Shown: positions 34,793 through 44,966, counted from the first letter of the stretch. The stretch is DNA of 64,000 nucleotides from Melioribacteraceae bacterium 4301-Me (GCA_041538185.1 JBGORM010000004.1:1-64000), one strand, 5' to 3'. Notes: generated from the sequence alone by a model not told the origin. Made by a program: numbers and translations.

Positions 34793-35321
34793 GACAGGTG
34801 ATAGTGGTTTGACTTCGTTGTTTGGCGGTCAGCGAGTTTGGAAAAGCGACCCGCGAATAGAAGCCTACGGAACTATAGATGAGTTAAATACATTCTTAGG
34901 GCTGGCCTTATGTGAATTGAATGAAAGGGAACTAATTGATGTTATTAAAAGTATACAGCATGAATTATTTATTGCTGGTTCGGATTTAGCAACTCCATTA
35001 GAAAAAGACAGCAAAGTAAATGTGCCGAGAGTTACTGCTGAAATGTCAACTCGGCTTGAAAAATTAATTGATGAATACGATTCAAAAGTTCCGCCGCTAA
35101 ATAAGTTTATATTGCCGGGCGGCACAAAAGCAGCTGCTGTTTTACATATAGCCAGAACTATATGCAGAAGAGCCGAAAGAAAAGTGGTTGAATCAAGTTT
35201 TGACTTTGACATTGGTGAGAATATTAAGATATATTTAAATCGTCTTTCCGATCTTTTGTTTGTTCTTGCTCGATATGTTAATAAAATAAACGATACTCCC
35301 GATATTTTTTGGGAAAAATGA
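34776..35321 (+). CDS. PduO-type corrinoid adenosyltransferase
   Basis: 181-residue ATP:cob(I)alamin adenosyltransferase, PduO/MMAB class. Hallmarks are MKIYTKTGDSGLTSLFGGQ (ATP binding), SDPRIEAYGTIDELNTFLG and RTICRRAERKV near the C-terminus, all intact. It makes adenosylcobalamin for B12-dependent enzymes. It overlaps ygfZ by 17 bases, indicating coupled translation. tmRNA begins 23 bases after its stop, so the ssrA promoter must lie within or at the end of this gene. Confidence 0.92.
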   Translation: MKIYTKTGDSGLTSLFGGQRVWKSDPRIEAYGTIDELNTFLGLALCELNERELIDVIKSIQHELFIAGSDLATPLEKDSKVNVPRVTAEMSTRLEKLIDEYDSKVPPLNKFILPGGTKAAAVLHIARTICRRAERKVVESSFDFDIGENIKIYLNRLSDLLFVLARYVNKINDTPDIFWEK

Positions 35322-35344
35322 ACAGATATAAGTCCTGTAATTTT

Positions 35345-35696
35345 GGGGGTGACTTTGGTTTCGACGAAGTTATTAGTTCTTTGAATTGCATGCCGTGTTA
35401 TCCGTAGACACGTTAAACGACGGTAAAAAAATAAACGGCGAATATAATTACGCCCTTGCTGCTTAATTAAAAAGCAGCCGCTCTGTTTAATCTTTCATAC
35501 CGGGTTAAATGAGAGCGCCGATTAGGTATGATAGCCGATTCGAGCTTCCGGGTAGAAAAGGCGAATCTTTTACCGGAATAGTTTCGATAGTAACCTGCCT
35601 ATCGGTTTTATCGAAGCGAAACTTAATGATAGGCTAAGCATGTAGTAATTCACTGAAAAATAACTTCGGACGCGGGTTCGACTCCCGCCACCTCCA
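35345..35696 (+). ncRNA. ssrA: Transfer-messenger RNA
   Basis: The 5' end GGGGGTGACTTTGGTTTCGA and the 3' T-arm GACGCGGGTTCGACTCCCGC, ending CACCTCC-A, form the tRNA-like part: GGGGGTG pairs with CACCTCC (one G-U). CCA is not encoded. The tag reading frame (35437-35466) reads GGC GAA TAT AAT TAC GCC CTT GCT GCT TAA, giving GEYNYALAA after the first alanine from the charged tmRNA. Length about 352. It rescues stalled ribosomes with SmpB. The gene's ends are called from pairing and could shift by a base or two. Confidence 0.95.
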
Positions 35697-36022
35697 CACT
35701 TCAAATTAATTAAGCGCTTGACCACTATCCTTAAAGCCAGCTTCGATAAAATTAAGTCAAAAAGATTATTAGAACGAAAAGTAAAAGAACCGCTAACTAA
35801 TATTTTATTGTTTCAAACTACAGAATTAGAATTAAAGGTCTCATGAGTGACAAAGCAAAGTTATACTTTAAAAGCAAGCAGAGTAATGACTATTACTCTC
35901 TTCTAAAATTATTTATGATTTCAAAATTATTTTGAACATAGCCGAACCATGCAGCGGTCAAATTTAATTTTTAGCTAATTTTATTGCATTCAGCTTATTA
36001 TTGAATTAAATTTGTTCTCATC
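35697..36022. other. 326-base non-coding stretch after tmRNA
   Basis: No reading frame or RNA gene is seen. The only clear structure is a small perfect hairpin, GAGTAAT-GACT-ATTACTC, at 35881-35898, about 185 bases after ssrA; it has no T-run, so it is a poor terminator candidate. Confidence 0.5.
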
Positions 36023-36877
36023 ATGAAAAAATTTTCGTTTGTAAAACTTCAGGCGAGCGGTAACGATTTTGTTCTTTTTGATAAAAAATTAAATCCGGAG
36101 TTGTCTTTAAATTCACAGATTATAAGTCAAATTTGCAGCAGAAGATTTGGTGTAGGAGCTGATGGGGTTCTTGTTTTTTTGGCAAAGGAGAATTACGATT
36201 TTGCTTTAGAATATTATAATGCTGATGGCTCAAGCGGTGTTTTATGTGCTAATGGTGCAAGATGTGCTATTAAATATGCAAGTTTGATGAATTTATTAAA
36301 AAATGACAGCGCTAAATTTACAGTTAATGGATTTGATTATTCCGGTAGCGTTGTAGATGATAGAGTGAAATTTAATCTGAATAAACCGAGCAAAATAAAA
36401 TTAGATTTTAAAATAAAGGCAGCTGGACAGCTAATTAACGCTTGTTTTGTTGACACGGGCGCACCACATGTTGTGATTGATATTAAAGATGTGCTTGAAA
36501 GTAAAGAAAATCTTCGTTCTTTTTATAGAACCATTGATAATTTTCCTGCTTTTCAAATAGGAAGAGAAATTAGGTATTCGAGGGATTTTAGTCCAAATGG
36601 TACAAATGTTAACTTTTTCACTGTAGCTGATGGTTTAATTTATATTAGAACTTATGAACGTGGCGTAGAAGATGAAACTTTATCGTGTGGAACTGGCTCG
36701 GTTGCAACGGCAATAATTGGCTATTTAAAATATAACTTAGCTCCACCAATTAAATTGAAAGTTAAAAGCAACGATTTGCTGGAAGTAGATTTTAGTCTAA
36801 CAAATGAAAAACAAATAAATAATGTTTCTTTAACAGGTCCAGCAGTCTTAATATTTAATGGCGAATTAACAATTTAG
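36023..36877 (+). CDS. dapF: Diaminopimelate epimerase
   Basis: 284-residue DapF, which converts LL- to meso-diaminopimelate for lysine and peptidoglycan. Both catalytic cysteines are in place: ADGSSGVLCANGARC (about residue 78) and ETLSCGTGSVATA (about residue 222). The first motif has CANG where the family usually has CGNG. The N-terminus FVKLQASGNDFVLFD is typical. A ribosome site at the following gene (AAGAGGA) suggests co-transcription downstream. Confidence 0.95.
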   Translation: MKKFSFVKLQASGNDFVLFDKKLNPELSLNSQIISQICSRRFGVGADGVLVFLAKENYDFALEYYNADGSSGVLCANGARCAIKYASLMNLLKNDSAKFTVNGFDYSGSVVDDRVKFNLNKPSKIKLDFKIKAAGQLINACFVDTGAPHVVIDIKDVLESKENLRSFYRTIDNFPAFQIGREIRYSRDFSPNGTNVNFFTVADGLIYIRTYERGVEDETLSCGTGSVATAIIGYLKYNLAPPIKLKVKSNDLLEVDFSLTNEKQINNVSLTGPAVLIFNGELTI

Positions 36878-36888
36878 AAAGAGGAAAT

Positions 36889-37191
36889 ATGGCTAAAGTA
36901 ATATTCTCAATACGTTATAATATTATTCCGCAAAAACGTGAGGAATATTTAGATGTTGTAAAAGAACTGAAAAGTATCATTAAAGCAGAAGGTCTCGAAA
37001 GCTATTCTGTATATGAACATAAAAGTAAAGCTAATTCTTTTGAAGAAATTTATGTCTTCAGCAGTCAAGAAGCATACGAGAATTTTGACGATAATGCCGA
37101 CGAGAGGATTGATATCCTAATGACCAAATTATCTGATATGATTAAAGAGCAGTCAACACAATATTCCACGCTAATTGAGGTAACAAATTAA
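36889..37191 (+). CDS. ABM-like small dimeric alpha/beta-barrel protein
   Basis: 100-residue protein with the ferredoxin-like alpha/beta pattern of antibiotic-biosynthesis-monooxygenase-type proteins: strand FSIRYNIIPQKREEYLDVV, helix, strand SYSVYEHKSK, strand FEEIYVFSSQEAYENFDD and a last helix. These act as small oxygenases or just as dimeric ligand-binding modules; no cofactor residue is visible. It follows dapF by 11 bases with its own AAGAGGA ribosome site. Confidence 0.65.
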   Translation: MAKVIFSIRYNIIPQKREEYLDVVKELKSIIKAEGLESYSVYEHKSKANSFEEIYVFSSQEAYENFDDNADERIDILMTKLSDMIKEQSTQYSTLIEVTN

Positions 37192-37273
37192 AATTAGCCA
37201 ATACTTATATTATTTTTTTATCAAATTTAATTTGCTGCCCAGTAATAATAAGTCTCAATGGAAAGGATAGGCA

Positions 37274-38320
37274 ATGTATGAATATGTTGGTGCGATTCAT
37301 ATCCATTCAACTTTTTCTGATGGTTCAGGTGATGTGAAATCAATAGCGCAAATAGCTGATGAAGTAGGATTAGATTATATACTTCTTACAGACCATAACA
37401 CTTTGCGGGCATTAAATGAAGGCTTTGAGGGATGGTATGGGAAAACACTTTTGTTAGTTGGCTGTGAGATTAACGATAAGGAAAATAAAAATCATTATTT
37501 AGCTTTTAGGATTAATAAAACGTACTCAACTCGGCTGGCAGCATTTGAATATGTGAGAAAAATAAAAGAGGAAGGCGGAATAGGATTTATTGCCCATCCT
37601 CACGAAAAAAGATCCTCGATGAAAGAACACCCGCCTTATCCTTGGACAGAATGGTCTTCAGAAGATTTTACAGGGATTGAAATTTGGAACCATATGTCGG
37701 AATGGATGGAAGGCTTGACTGAAGAGAACAAATACAATTATTTCATGCATCCATTGAAATCAATTAAAGCACCTAACGAACAAACGTTAAGAGTTTGGGA
37801 TAGACTGAATCAAAAACGCAGAGTTGTAGGTATTGGTGGTGTCGATGCCCACGCACACAAAGTAAATTTACTTGGTTTTTTTGAAGTTGAAGTTTTTGCT
37901 TATAAAGTACTGTTTAAGTCTATTAGAACGCACATTTTAATTGATAAAAAGATTGAAATCCCTAAGAATACCAGAGACATTCAAACTGCAAAACATTTAA
38001 TCTACAATGCTCTAGAAAAAGGGAATTGTTTTGTCTCTAACTTCTATCATGGCGATGCTTCAGGTTTTCGCTTTTTTGCTGAAAAAGGGAAAAAAGTTTA
38101 CCAGATGGGTGAAAATATACCTTTAGGTAAAGTCAGTTTAAGAGTATTATTGCCCAATATTTTTGGCACAATTAAACTCCTGAGAAATGGTGATGTAATC
38201 GATAGTTTAAATGACTTTGAGGCTAAATTTAACATTAAAGAAAAAGGTGCATACAGAGTTGAAGTTTATCTTAATGACAACGCGTGGATTTTTTCAAATC
38301 ATATTAGAATTGGTTTATAA
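37274..38320 (+). CDS. PHP-domain metal-dependent phosphoesterase-like protein
   Basis: 348-residue protein. The N-terminal PHP motif HIHSTFSDGSGD (residues 9-20) is followed by LLTDHNTL, VGCEIND, GFIAHPHEK and VGIGGVDAHAH, which supply the His/Asp metal ligands. The C-terminal ~100 residues (from about 250) are a beta-rich domain that reads like a substrate or carbohydrate binding module. No signal peptide is visible. Substrate unknown; PHP enzymes include histidinol phosphatases and nucleases, none of which is clearly indicated. Confidence 0.85.
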   Translation: MYEYVGAIHIHSTFSDGSGDVKSIAQIADEVGLDYILLTDHNTLRALNEGFEGWYGKTLLLVGCEINDKENKNHYLAFRINKTYSTRLAAFEYVRKIKEEGGIGFIAHPHEKRSSMKEHPPYPWTEWSSEDFTGIEIWNHMSEWMEGLTEENKYNYFMHPLKSIKAPNEQTLRVWDRLNQKRRVVGIGGVDAHAHKVNLLGFFEVEVFAYKVLFKSIRTHILIDKKIEIPKNTRDIQTAKHLIYNALEKGNCFVSNFYHGDASGFRFFAEKGKKVYQMGENIPLGKVSLRVLLPNIFGTIKLLRNGDVIDSLNDFEAKFNIKEKGAYRVEVYLNDNAWIFSNHIRIGL

Positions 38321-38370
38321 GATTTATTAAATTTTGCTTCATTTTTTCCAAATTTATTATAGGTGATTAA

Positions 38371-39060
38371 GTGTTAGAAAAGAAAAAAAGGATTACTAAA
38401 AAAGAAATTAAACAAGATAAGCTGGTAACTACATACTATAAAGTAGTTGAATTTTATCAGCAAAACCAGCTTAAAATATTCATTACAGGCGGTATCATTA
38501 TACTATTGATTGCTGCCTTAGTACTATATAACAATAAACAGAAGAAAGATGATCTTCTTGCCTCAGCGTTGTTGGCTAAGGTAATTCCTTTATATGACTC
38601 AGGCGATTATACAAAAGCAATAGATGGTGACAAAACACAGAACATAATTGGTCTTAAAGAGATTGTTAAGAACTATGGTAGTACAGAAACTGGAGAGACT
38701 GCAAAAATATATTTAGGGAATTGCTATTACTATACTGGTAAATCAGACTTAGCGTTTACTACATTTGACGATTACGGTGGAGATAATCCTATCTTAAAAG
38801 CAGCTGCGCTAGCTGGTAAAGCTTCCTGTTTAGAAGATAAAAAAGAATTTGAAAAAGCAGCTAAACTTTTAGCAGACGCTGAAAAAATTTCTAAAATTAA
38901 CCCGGCAAATTCGGAATATTTATTAAGAGCTTCCGAAGATTTCATTAAAGTAAACCAAAAAGAAAAAGCGAAAGAACTGTTAACCAAAATTAAAAACGAA
39001 TACAAAAATACAACCGCAGCTCAACAAGTAGAAAAGTACATGGTTCAGATTGAAAGTTAA
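38371..39060 (+). CDS. Membrane-anchored TPR protein (YfgM/ancillary translocon-like)
   Basis: 229-residue protein from a GTG start. A charged N-terminal tail (about 1-34) is followed by one membrane helix (about 37-54) and a periplasmic TPR-like domain, e.g. GETAKIYLGNCYYYTGKSDL and ALAGKASCLEDKKEFEKAA. The topology matches YfgM-like or tol-pal-associated TPR proteins. It is upstream of efp with a 110-base gap that contains an efp promoter. Confidence 0.65.
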   Translation: MLEKKKRITKKEIKQDKLVTTYYKVVEFYQQNQLKIFITGGIIILLIAALVLYNNKQKKDDLLASALLAKVIPLYDSGDYTKAIDGDKTQNIIGLKEIVKNYGSTETGETAKIYLGNCYYYTGKSDLAFTTFDDYGGDNPILKAAALAGKASCLEDKKEFEKAAKLLADAEKISKINPANSEYLLRASEDFIKVNQKEKAKELLTKIKNEYKNTTAAQQVEKYMVQIES

Positions 39061-39111
39061 GAATTCACAGTATTTTAACTAAAAACCTAAAAAAGCCTTA
39101 ATTTCTTTTCC

Positions 39112-39140
39112 TTGATTTTATAGTAAGGCGTCTCTATATT
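39112..39140 (+). promoter_or_regulatory. Sigma70-type promoter for efp
   Basis: TTGATT (39112-39117) and TATATT (39135-39140) with exactly 17 bases between, about 30 bases before the efp ATG, in a gap where a start site is expected. Confidence 0.6.
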
Positions 39141-39170
39141 TTCATACAAAGTAAACTAATAAAAGGAACT

Positions 39171-39737
39171 ATGGCAGATACATCAGATTTTAGAAATGGA
39201 TTAATCATAAAATTTAAAAATGATCCTTACGTTATAGTAGAATTTCAACACGTCAAACCTGGTAAAGGCGGCGCATTTGTAAGAACAACCCTTAAAAATC
39301 TTAAAACAGGAAAAGTTTTGGACAATACTTTTCGTTCTGGCGAGTCAGTAGAAATTATTCGTGTCGAAAGAAGAAAGTATCAATACCTTTATCGAGAACC
39401 TGCTGGATTTGTATTAATGGACAACGATACATTTGAACAAATTACTGTGCCGGAAAAATATTTTTCGGAAACAAAAGATTTTTTAAAAGAAGGTGAAGAA
39501 GTTGAACTTCTTGTTGATGATTCTGACCAAATAATTTCTGTTGATATACCAATTTTTGTTCAATTAAAGGTAGTACAGACCGAGCCAGGCTTAAGGGGCG
39601 ACACAGCAACCAACGTTCTGAAGCCAGCTATTTTAGAGACTGGTGCGCAAATAAATGTTCCTCTTTTCGTTAACGAAGGCGATATACTAAAAGTTGATAC
39701 GCGGACAGGGGAATACGTAGAAAGAGTTAAAAATTAA
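39171..39737 (+). CDS. efp: Translation elongation factor P
   Basis: 188-residue EF-P, which prevents ribosome stalling at consecutive prolines. The three beta-barrel domains are visible, with the domain I loop HVKPGKGGAFVR placing a Lys at the position modified by lysylation (EpmA) in many bacteria; the Arg variant used for rhamnosylation is not present. Domain III ends GDILKVDTRTGEYVERV. Its position before accB-accC is a common arrangement. Confidence 0.96.
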   Translation: MADTSDFRNGLIIKFKNDPYVIVEFQHVKPGKGGAFVRTTLKNLKTGKVLDNTFRSGESVEIIRVERRKYQYLYREPAGFVLMDNDTFEQITVPEKYFSETKDFLKEGEEVELLVDDSDQIISVDIPIFVQLKVVQTEPGLRGDTATNVLKPAILETGAQINVPLFVNEGDILKVDTRTGEYVERVKN

Positions 39738-39749
39738 TCTGTAGGCGAT

Positions 39750-40229
39750 ATGGATATAAATCTAATTAAACGACTAATTAAAATAGTCGAACAAAGTAAT
39801 ATCACCGAATTTTCCGTGCAAGAAGGTGATTTGAAAGTTAGAATTTCTAAAAACACTAATTCTAATTCGCAAGCAAAATATCAAGTTGTTACTGAAGCAT
39901 TACCTCAAGCAAATCAATTGTCTACTCCTGCAAATGTTGAACTGCAAAAACAAGCATCGACAGAAAAAGAAGTAGAAACAAGTATCAATTTACATGAAAT
40001 ACGCTCGCCAATTGTTGGTACTTTTTATAGAGCTCCTGCACCGGATGCAGACCCGTATGTACAAGTAGGAGATACTGTTTCGCCAGGTACAGTCCTTTGC
40101 ATTGTAGAAGCAATGAAACTAATGAACGAAATAGAAAGTGATGTTAGCGGTAGAATTGTAAAAATTTTGGTCGAAAATGCTACGCCAGTAGAATACAATC
40201 AACCTTTATTTCTTATTGAAAAAATATAA
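39750..40229 (+). CDS. accB: Biotin carboxyl carrier protein of acetyl-CoA carboxylase
   Basis: 159-residue BCCP. The C-terminal biotinyl domain (about residues 80-159) contains the biotinylated lysine in [10 protein letters not shown] near residue 124. A Gln/Ala-rich flexible linker (about 40-75) joins it to an N-terminal helical part. It carries CO2 between AccC and the AccAD carboxyltransferase in fatty-acid synthesis. It starts 12 bases after efp and 41 bases before accC. Confidence 0.95.
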   Translation: MDINLIKRLIKIVEQSNITEFSVQEGDLKVRISKNTNSNSQAKYQVVTEALPQANQLSTPANVELQKQASTEKEVETSINLHEIRSPIVGTFYRAPAPDADPYVQVGDTVSPGTVLCIVEAMKLMNEIESDVSGRIVKILVENATPVEYNQPLFLIEKI

Positions 40230-40270
40230 GCGTTTAAACTTGTTCGACTTCTCAAATTTATGGTGGAATT

Positions 40271-41617
40271 TTGTTTAAGAAAATCTTAATTGCCAACCGC
40301 GGTGAAATTGCCTTAAGAATAATTAGAACATGTAAAGAATTGGGCATTTCTACAGTTGCAGTTTATTCTGAAGCTGATAAGGACTCACTTCATGTTGTTT
40401 TTGCGGATGAAGCAGTTTGTATCGGTCCACCCCCAAGTGCTTCCAGTTACCTGAAAATTCCAAATTTAATTTCTGCAGCATTAATTACTGGAGCCGATGC
40501 AGTTCATCCTGGTTATGGATTCTTAGCAGAGAACGCAAGCTTTGCAGAAATATGTAAGGATTCTAATCTTACTTTTATAGGACCGGAGCCTGATTCTATA
40601 AGAAAAATGGGGGATAAAGCTTTTGCAAAAGAGACGATGAAAAAAGTAGGTGTGCCAGTTGTTCCGGGAAGCGATGGAGTAGTTAAAGATATTGAAGAAG
40701 CTAAAAAAATTTCTTCTCTTATTGGTTACCCTGTCATGCTAAAAGCTTCCGCAGGCGGCGGCGGTAAAGGAATGAGGATCGTATGGGAAGAAAAAGAATT
40801 GCAGAAGGCTTTTCAAACAGCAAGCTCGGAAGCTGAGGCTGCTTTCGGCGACCCTTCTCTTTATGTTGAGAAGTTTATTGAAAATCCACGTCACGTTGAA
40901 ATTCAAGTAATGGGTGATAAGCATGGAAATATTTATCATTATGGTGAGAGAGATTGCACAGTTCAAAGAAGACATCAAAAGTTAATTGAGGAATCCCCTT
41001 CACCTGTTGTCGATGAACAATTAAGAAATAAAATGGGAGAAGCAGCTATACTCGGTTGTCAAGCAGTTAATTACATTGGTGCTGGCACTGTTGAGTTTTT
41101 AGTAGATAAACACTTAAACTTTTACTTTATTGAAATGAATACTAGAATTCAAGTTGAACATCCAGTTACAGAAATGGTGCAAAATTTAGATCTTATCAAA
41201 CAACAAATATTAGTAGCAGCTGGAGAAAAAGTTTCTGAACTGCCTCATCAGCCTGTAGGCCATGCATTCGAGTTTAGAATTAATGCTGAAGATCCAGAAA
41301 ATAATTTTAGACCATCACCCGGCAAAATCAAGTATTTACATTTCCCGGGCGGCTTCGGTGTTAGAATTGATTCACATATTTACAACGAATATGTTATCCC
41401 TCCTTTTTATGATTCATTAATTGCTAAAATGATTGTTTGGGGTACGGATAGAGCTCATGCAATTTCTAGGGCTAAAAGGGCTTTTGAAGAATGTACAATT
41501 GAAGGTATTAAAACAACTATCCCTTTCCATAAACAAGTACTTGATAATGAAGTATTCAAAAGTGGTCATTACGATACATCATTTATAGAAAAACATTTTA
41601 ATAATATTAAGAGGTGA
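40271..41617 (+). CDS. accC: Acetyl-CoA carboxylase, biotin carboxylase subunit
   Basis: 448-residue biotin carboxylase. The ATP-grasp fold shows [20 protein letters not shown] at the start, the Gly-rich loop [44 protein letters not shown] and [21 protein letters not shown] start with TGGTGGA upstream. Length is normal. accA and accD are elsewhere. The stop overlaps or abuts the gcvH start. Confidence 0.96.
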   Translation: MFKKILIANRGEIALRIIRTCKELGISTVAVYSEADKDSLHVVFADEAVCIGPPPSASSYLKIPNLISAALITGADAVHPGYGFLAENASFAEICKDSNLTFIGPEPDSIRKMGDKAFAKETMKKVGVPVVPGSDGVVKDIEEAKKISSLIGYPVMLKASAGGGGKGMRIVWEEKELQKAFQTASSEAEAAFGDPSLYVEKFIENPRHVEIQVMGDKHGNIYHYGERDCTVQRRHQKLIEESPSPVVDEQLRNKMGEAAILGCQAVNYIGAGTVEFLVDKHLNFYFIEMNTRIQVEHPVTEMVQNLDLIKQQILVAAGEKVSELPHQPVGHAFEFRINAEDPENNFRPSPGKIKYLHFPGGFGVRIDSHIYNEYVIPPFYDSLIAKMIVWGTDRAHAISRAKRAFEECTIEGIKTTIPFHKQVLDNEVFKSGHYDTSFIEKHFNNIKR

Positions 41618-41619
41618 TT

Positions 41620-42000
41620 ATGAACATACCAGAACAATTAAAGTATACGAAAGAACACGAATGGATTAAAGTAGAAGATAATATAGGTATAATTGGAATT
41701 ACCGATTATGCACAGAGCGAACTTGGCGATATTGTATATGTTGATATTAGTTCTGAACTAACAGAAATTGTCAAAGGTAAATCTTTCGGTACTATTGAAG
41801 CAGTTAAAACAGTAAGTGAATTATATGCGCCCTGCTCTGGAAAAGTAATTGAAGTTAACTCAAAATTAAACGATGAGCCACAATTAATTAATACTGACCC
41901 TTATGGTGAAGGCTGGATCATCAAAATTCAATTAAAAGATAATAGTGAATTAAATGACTTGCTGGACGCAAAGTCCTATGGTGAACAAATAGGCCAATAG
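41620..42000 (+). CDS. gcvH: Glycine cleavage system H protein
   Basis: 126-residue lipoyl carrier. The lipoylated Lys is in GTIEAVKTVSELYAPCSG (about residue 64), with KYTKEHEWI at the N-terminus and a long C-terminal helix. It shuttles the aminomethyl group between the P, T and L proteins and may also serve lipoate trafficking. I use the ATG at 41620, directly after accC; a GTG at 41614 overlapping the accC stop (GTGA) is an alternative. The other gcv genes are not here. Confidence 0.93.
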   Translation: MNIPEQLKYTKEHEWIKVEDNIGIIGITDYAQSELGDIVYVDISSELTEIVKGKSFGTIEAVKTVSELYAPCSGKVIEVNSKLNDEPQLINTDPYGEGWIIKIQLKDNSELNDLLDAKSYGEQIGQ

Positions 42001-42041
42001 CACAAATTTCGTGGTACGGGTTTTATTTAATTTCTAGTTAT

Positions 42042-42072
42042 AAATCGCCCTTAAAGTAAATGGGCGATTTTT
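42042..42072 (+). terminator. Rho-independent terminator after gcvH
   Basis: Stem AAATCGCCC (42042-42050) with GGGCGATTT (42062-42070), an 11-base loop, then TTGTT. It separates the accB-accC-gcvH group from guaA and rules out the ATG at 42060 as the guaA start, since that codon lies in the hairpin. Confidence 0.75.
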
Positions 42073-42101
42073 GTTATATTCGTAAAAAAACGTTGTTTAA
42101 A

Positions 42102-43643
42102 ATGACACATTCACAAAAAATATTAATTCTTGATTTTGGCTCTCAATATACCCAATTGATTGCAAGGAGAATAAGGGAGAACAATGTTTATTCTGAAATT
42201 CAACCCCATAATTATCCATTAGAAAAAATTAAGTTGCATAAACCCAAAGGGATTATACTATCAGGAGGTCCGCAAAGTGTATATGACCAAGATGCACCTC
42301 AAATTGATAAAAAGTTATTTGAACTCGACATTCCAATACTTGGTATATGTTTTGGGTTACAATTAATAGCTAAAGAGTTAGGCGGAAAAGTTGAACCTGC
42401 TATAAATAGAGAGTATGGCAAGACAGAATTTGAAATATTACAAACGAACGAACTTTTTAAGGATGTAAATACAAAGTCAACTGTGTGGATGAGCCATGGT
42501 GATTTGGTAACTGAACTACCAGAGGGTTTCATTATAAACGGGCGTTCAGAAAATTCTCCTATTTGTGCGGTTTCTAACTCATCGAAAAAAATTTACGGTT
42601 TGCAATTTCACCCAGAAGTTTCTCATACTGAATTTGGTAATAAAATATTAACCAATTTTTTGTTTAACATTTGCAAATGCTCTCCGGATTGGTCACCTAA
42701 AAGTTTTATCTCTGCAGAAATTGAAGATATAAGAAAAGAAGTTGGAAAAGATTATGTTATTTGTGCTTTGAGTGGCGGCGTGGATTCTTCTGTGGCAGCA
42801 GTTCTTGTAAGCAAGGCCATTGGTGAAAGGTTAATTTGTGTTCATGTAGACACTGGCTTAATGAGAAAAAATGAAAGTCACAACATTATAAAGTTATTTA
42901 ACGATAATTTGAAATTGAGAATCGTCCATATCGATGCAGCTGAATTATTTTTATCAAGATTAAAAGGAATTGCCGACCCAGAACAAAAAAGAAAGATTAT
43001 TGGGAATGCATTTATTGAAGTTTTTGAAAAAGAGGCAAAAAAATATCCTGACGTAAAATTTTTAGTACAAGGGACTCTTTATCCAGATGTAATAGAGTCA
43101 GTCTCGGTTAAAGGAAAATCAGCTACAATAAAAACTCATCACAATGTAGGCGGATTACCTGAGAAGATGAATTTAAAATTAATTGAACCTTTTCGTGAAC
43201 TTTTTAAAGATGAAGTAAGAAAAATTGGACGAGAGTTAGGATTGCCGGAAGATTTTATAAACAGACATCCTTTTCCCGGGCCTGGACTTGCAGTAAGAAT
43301 TTTAGGTGAGGTTACAAAAGAAAAATTGGAAATCTTACGTCAGGTCGATGAAATTTATATCAACGAGATTAAATCAGCTAATATTTATAATCAAATATGG
43401 CAAGCTTTTTCGGTGCTTTTGCCGGTGCGTACAGTTGGAGTAATGGGTGATTTCAGAACATACGAAAATGTAATTGCGTTAAGGGCTGTTACCTCTACTG
43501 ATGGAATGACAGCAGACTGGTACAGATTTGATTATGCCATTTTAGAAAATATCTCAAACAAAATTATTCGTAACGTTAAAGGTGTTAATCGTGTTGTTTA
43601 TGATATTTCATCTAAACCACCTTCAACAATTGAATGGGAATAA
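42102..43643 (+). CDS. guaA: GMP synthase (glutamine-hydrolysing)
   Basis: 513-residue enzyme making GMP from XMP. The N-terminal class I amidotransferase has [15 protein letters not shown] with the catalytic Cys and [10 protein letters not shown] with the His/Glu. The ATP-pyrophosphatase loop is [14 protein letters not shown], and the C-terminal dimerisation domain ends [10 protein letters not shown], the GuaA hallmark. ATG at 42102 ([16 protein letters not shown]); the ATG at 42060 lies in the upstream terminator. Confidence 0.97.
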   Translation: MTHSQKILILDFGSQYTQLIARRIRENNVYSEIQPHNYPLEKIKLHKPKGIILSGGPQSVYDQDAPQIDKKLFELDIPILGICFGLQLIAKELGGKVEPAINREYGKTEFEILQTNELFKDVNTKSTVWMSHGDLVTELPEGFIINGRSENSPICAVSNSSKKIYGLQFHPEVSHTEFGNKILTNFLFNICKCSPDWSPKSFISAEIEDIRKEVGKDYVICALSGGVDSSVAAVLVSKAIGERLICVHVDTGLMRKNESHNIIKLFNDNLKLRIVHIDAAELFLSRLKGIADPEQKRKIIGNAFIEVFEKEAKKYPDVKFLVQGTLYPDVIESVSVKGKSATIKTHHNVGGLPEKMNLKLIEPFRELFKDEVRKIGRELGLPEDFINRHPFPGPGLAVRILGEVTKEKLEILRQVDEIYINEIKSANIYNQIWQAFSVLLPVRTVGVMGDFRTYENVIALRAVTSTDGMTADWYRFDYAILENISNKIIRNVKGVNRVVYDISSKPPSTIEWE

Positions 43644-43859
43644 CATGAGAAACCGCGCACTTTTGTGATTAATTTTGTAAAGCCTGTGTGAATTAAATAT
43701 TCATTTATAATTTATTTATCCTTATTGTTCGTAGCTGGCTTAACTAACATTAATGCTGCTTTCCGAGTCAAATATTTCTAAATGAGAAGTTTGAATAAAA
43801 ATCTACTGATTTCTTTATTTTTTATTATATTGAAATATATTATTCTACTTTAAGTACTA

Positions 43860-44537
43860 ATGAGAGTAAAAGAACTTCCGAGCGACGACCGTCCACGCGA
43901 GAAATTAATTTTACGCGGTCCACAAAGCTTAAACGATGCCGAATTGCTGGCAATAATTTTAAGAACAGGCACAAAGGGTAAGTCTGTTATTACACTTGCG
44001 TATGAGGTATTGGCTAAATTTGGTAATTTGAATTTGCTTTTTTCTCAGACTCTTGAATCTATAAAGCGTATACCAGGCATTGGGAAAGATAAAGCAGCAA
44101 CACTAATTGCAGCCTTTGAACTTTCTCGGCGTGTAGATTTTCAAAAGAAGTGGGAATCCAATAAAAAGATAAAATCACCTCAGGATATAGCAGAAATTTT
44201 TATCCCAAAATTAAGGGATGAAATGAAAGAGTTTTTTTATGTGGTATGTTTAAACTCTGCAAATTCTATCATTAAATCAGAGAAGATCTCAGAAGGGACA
44301 TTAAACTCTAGCTTAGTTCACCCACGAGAAGTATTTAAAGTAGCAATAGACAATCGCTCAGCAAATATAATTTTGATTCACAATCATCCCAGTGGTAATT
44401 TAGAACCGAGTAATGAAGACATAAAAATCACAAAAAACATAGTTGAAGCCGGGAAAATATTGAATATTGGAGTGTATGACCATTTAATAATTGCAGGGAA
44501 CAATTATCTCAGTTTTGTTGAAAAAAGATTAATATAA
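43860..44537 (+). CDS. radC: RadC-family JAB-domain protein
   Basis: 225-residue RadC. The N-terminal helix-hairpin-helix region includes RIPGIGKDKAATLIAAFEL, and the C-terminal JAB/MPN-type metal domain has IHNHPSGNLEPSNEDIKITK, with the His-His-Asp ligands intact. Length is typical. Despite its name, a role in DNA repair has not been shown for the family. Gap of 216 bases upstream of no obvious content. Confidence 0.93.
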   Translation: MRVKELPSDDRPREKLILRGPQSLNDAELLAIILRTGTKGKSVITLAYEVLAKFGNLNLLFSQTLESIKRIPGIGKDKAATLIAAFELSRRVDFQKKWESNKKIKSPQDIAEIFIPKLRDEMKEFFYVVCLNSANSIIKSEKISEGTLNSSLVHPREVFKVAIDNRSANIILIHNHPSGNLEPSNEDIKITKNIVEAGKILNIGVYDHLIIAGNNYLSFVEKRLI

Positions 44538-44655
44538 AATTAATTTTTATTAAAATTTTGTTGAAAACAAACGAATTCTCATCGTTTTTGAAAAAAAAGT
44601 GTTATATTAAAAGGTATATAATTCATATTAAACAACAACTTAAAGGAGGAATAAT

Positions 44656-44931
44656 ATGGTTAAATTAAAAAAAGCACTAAGCTCGGCTGTTGTGATAGCA
44701 TTGTTTGCCGGAATGGTTGGCTTTGCTGGATGCAGCGGAGTTAGCGAGGAACAAATGGCAGAACTAGAAGCTCTCCGTTCTGAAGTGAAATCCCTTGAGA
44801 AAGAAGTTAATTCACTGAAAAGTGAAAAAGCTTCTTTGGAAAGAGAAATTGCCGAAAAAAATGCTAAATTAGATCAATGCGCAAAGCTAAAAGAAGAAAC
44901 CAAAAGTAATCTTCAAAAAATGGGAATGTAA
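44656..44931 (+). CDS. Small coiled-coil lipoprotein
   Basis: 91-residue lipoprotein. A signal with hydrophobic stretch ALFAGMVGFAGC puts the lipidated Cys at about residue 26; the mature part is one continuous heptad coil of Glu, Lys and Leu (MAELEALRSEVKSLEKEVNS and on), ending KMGM. It resembles an Lpp-like or spacer coiled coil in size and design. A strong AAAGGAGGAATA ribosome site is present, and a TATAAT lies at 44617-44622. It is 35 bases before the LysM gene. Confidence 0.8.
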   Translation: MVKLKKALSSAVVIALFAGMVGFAGCSGVSEEQMAELEALRSEVKSLEKEVNSLKSEKASLEREIAEKNAKLDQCAKLKEETKSNLQKMGM

Positions 44932-44966
44932 TTAAAAGTTTATTAAAAAATCTAAGGAGGAAATAA

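Noticed and set aside
35881..35898. Hairpin downstream of tmRNA as the ssrA terminator
   Set aside because: About 185 bases downstream with no T-run.
42060..42101. Longer guaA N-terminus starting at the ATG at 42060
   Set aside because: That codon lies inside the terminator hairpin of gcvH; the ATG at 42102 gives the family's normal N-terminus.
43644..43859. Riboswitch or small RNA between guaA and radC
   Set aside because: No conserved core of a known riboswitch and no stable stem could be seen.
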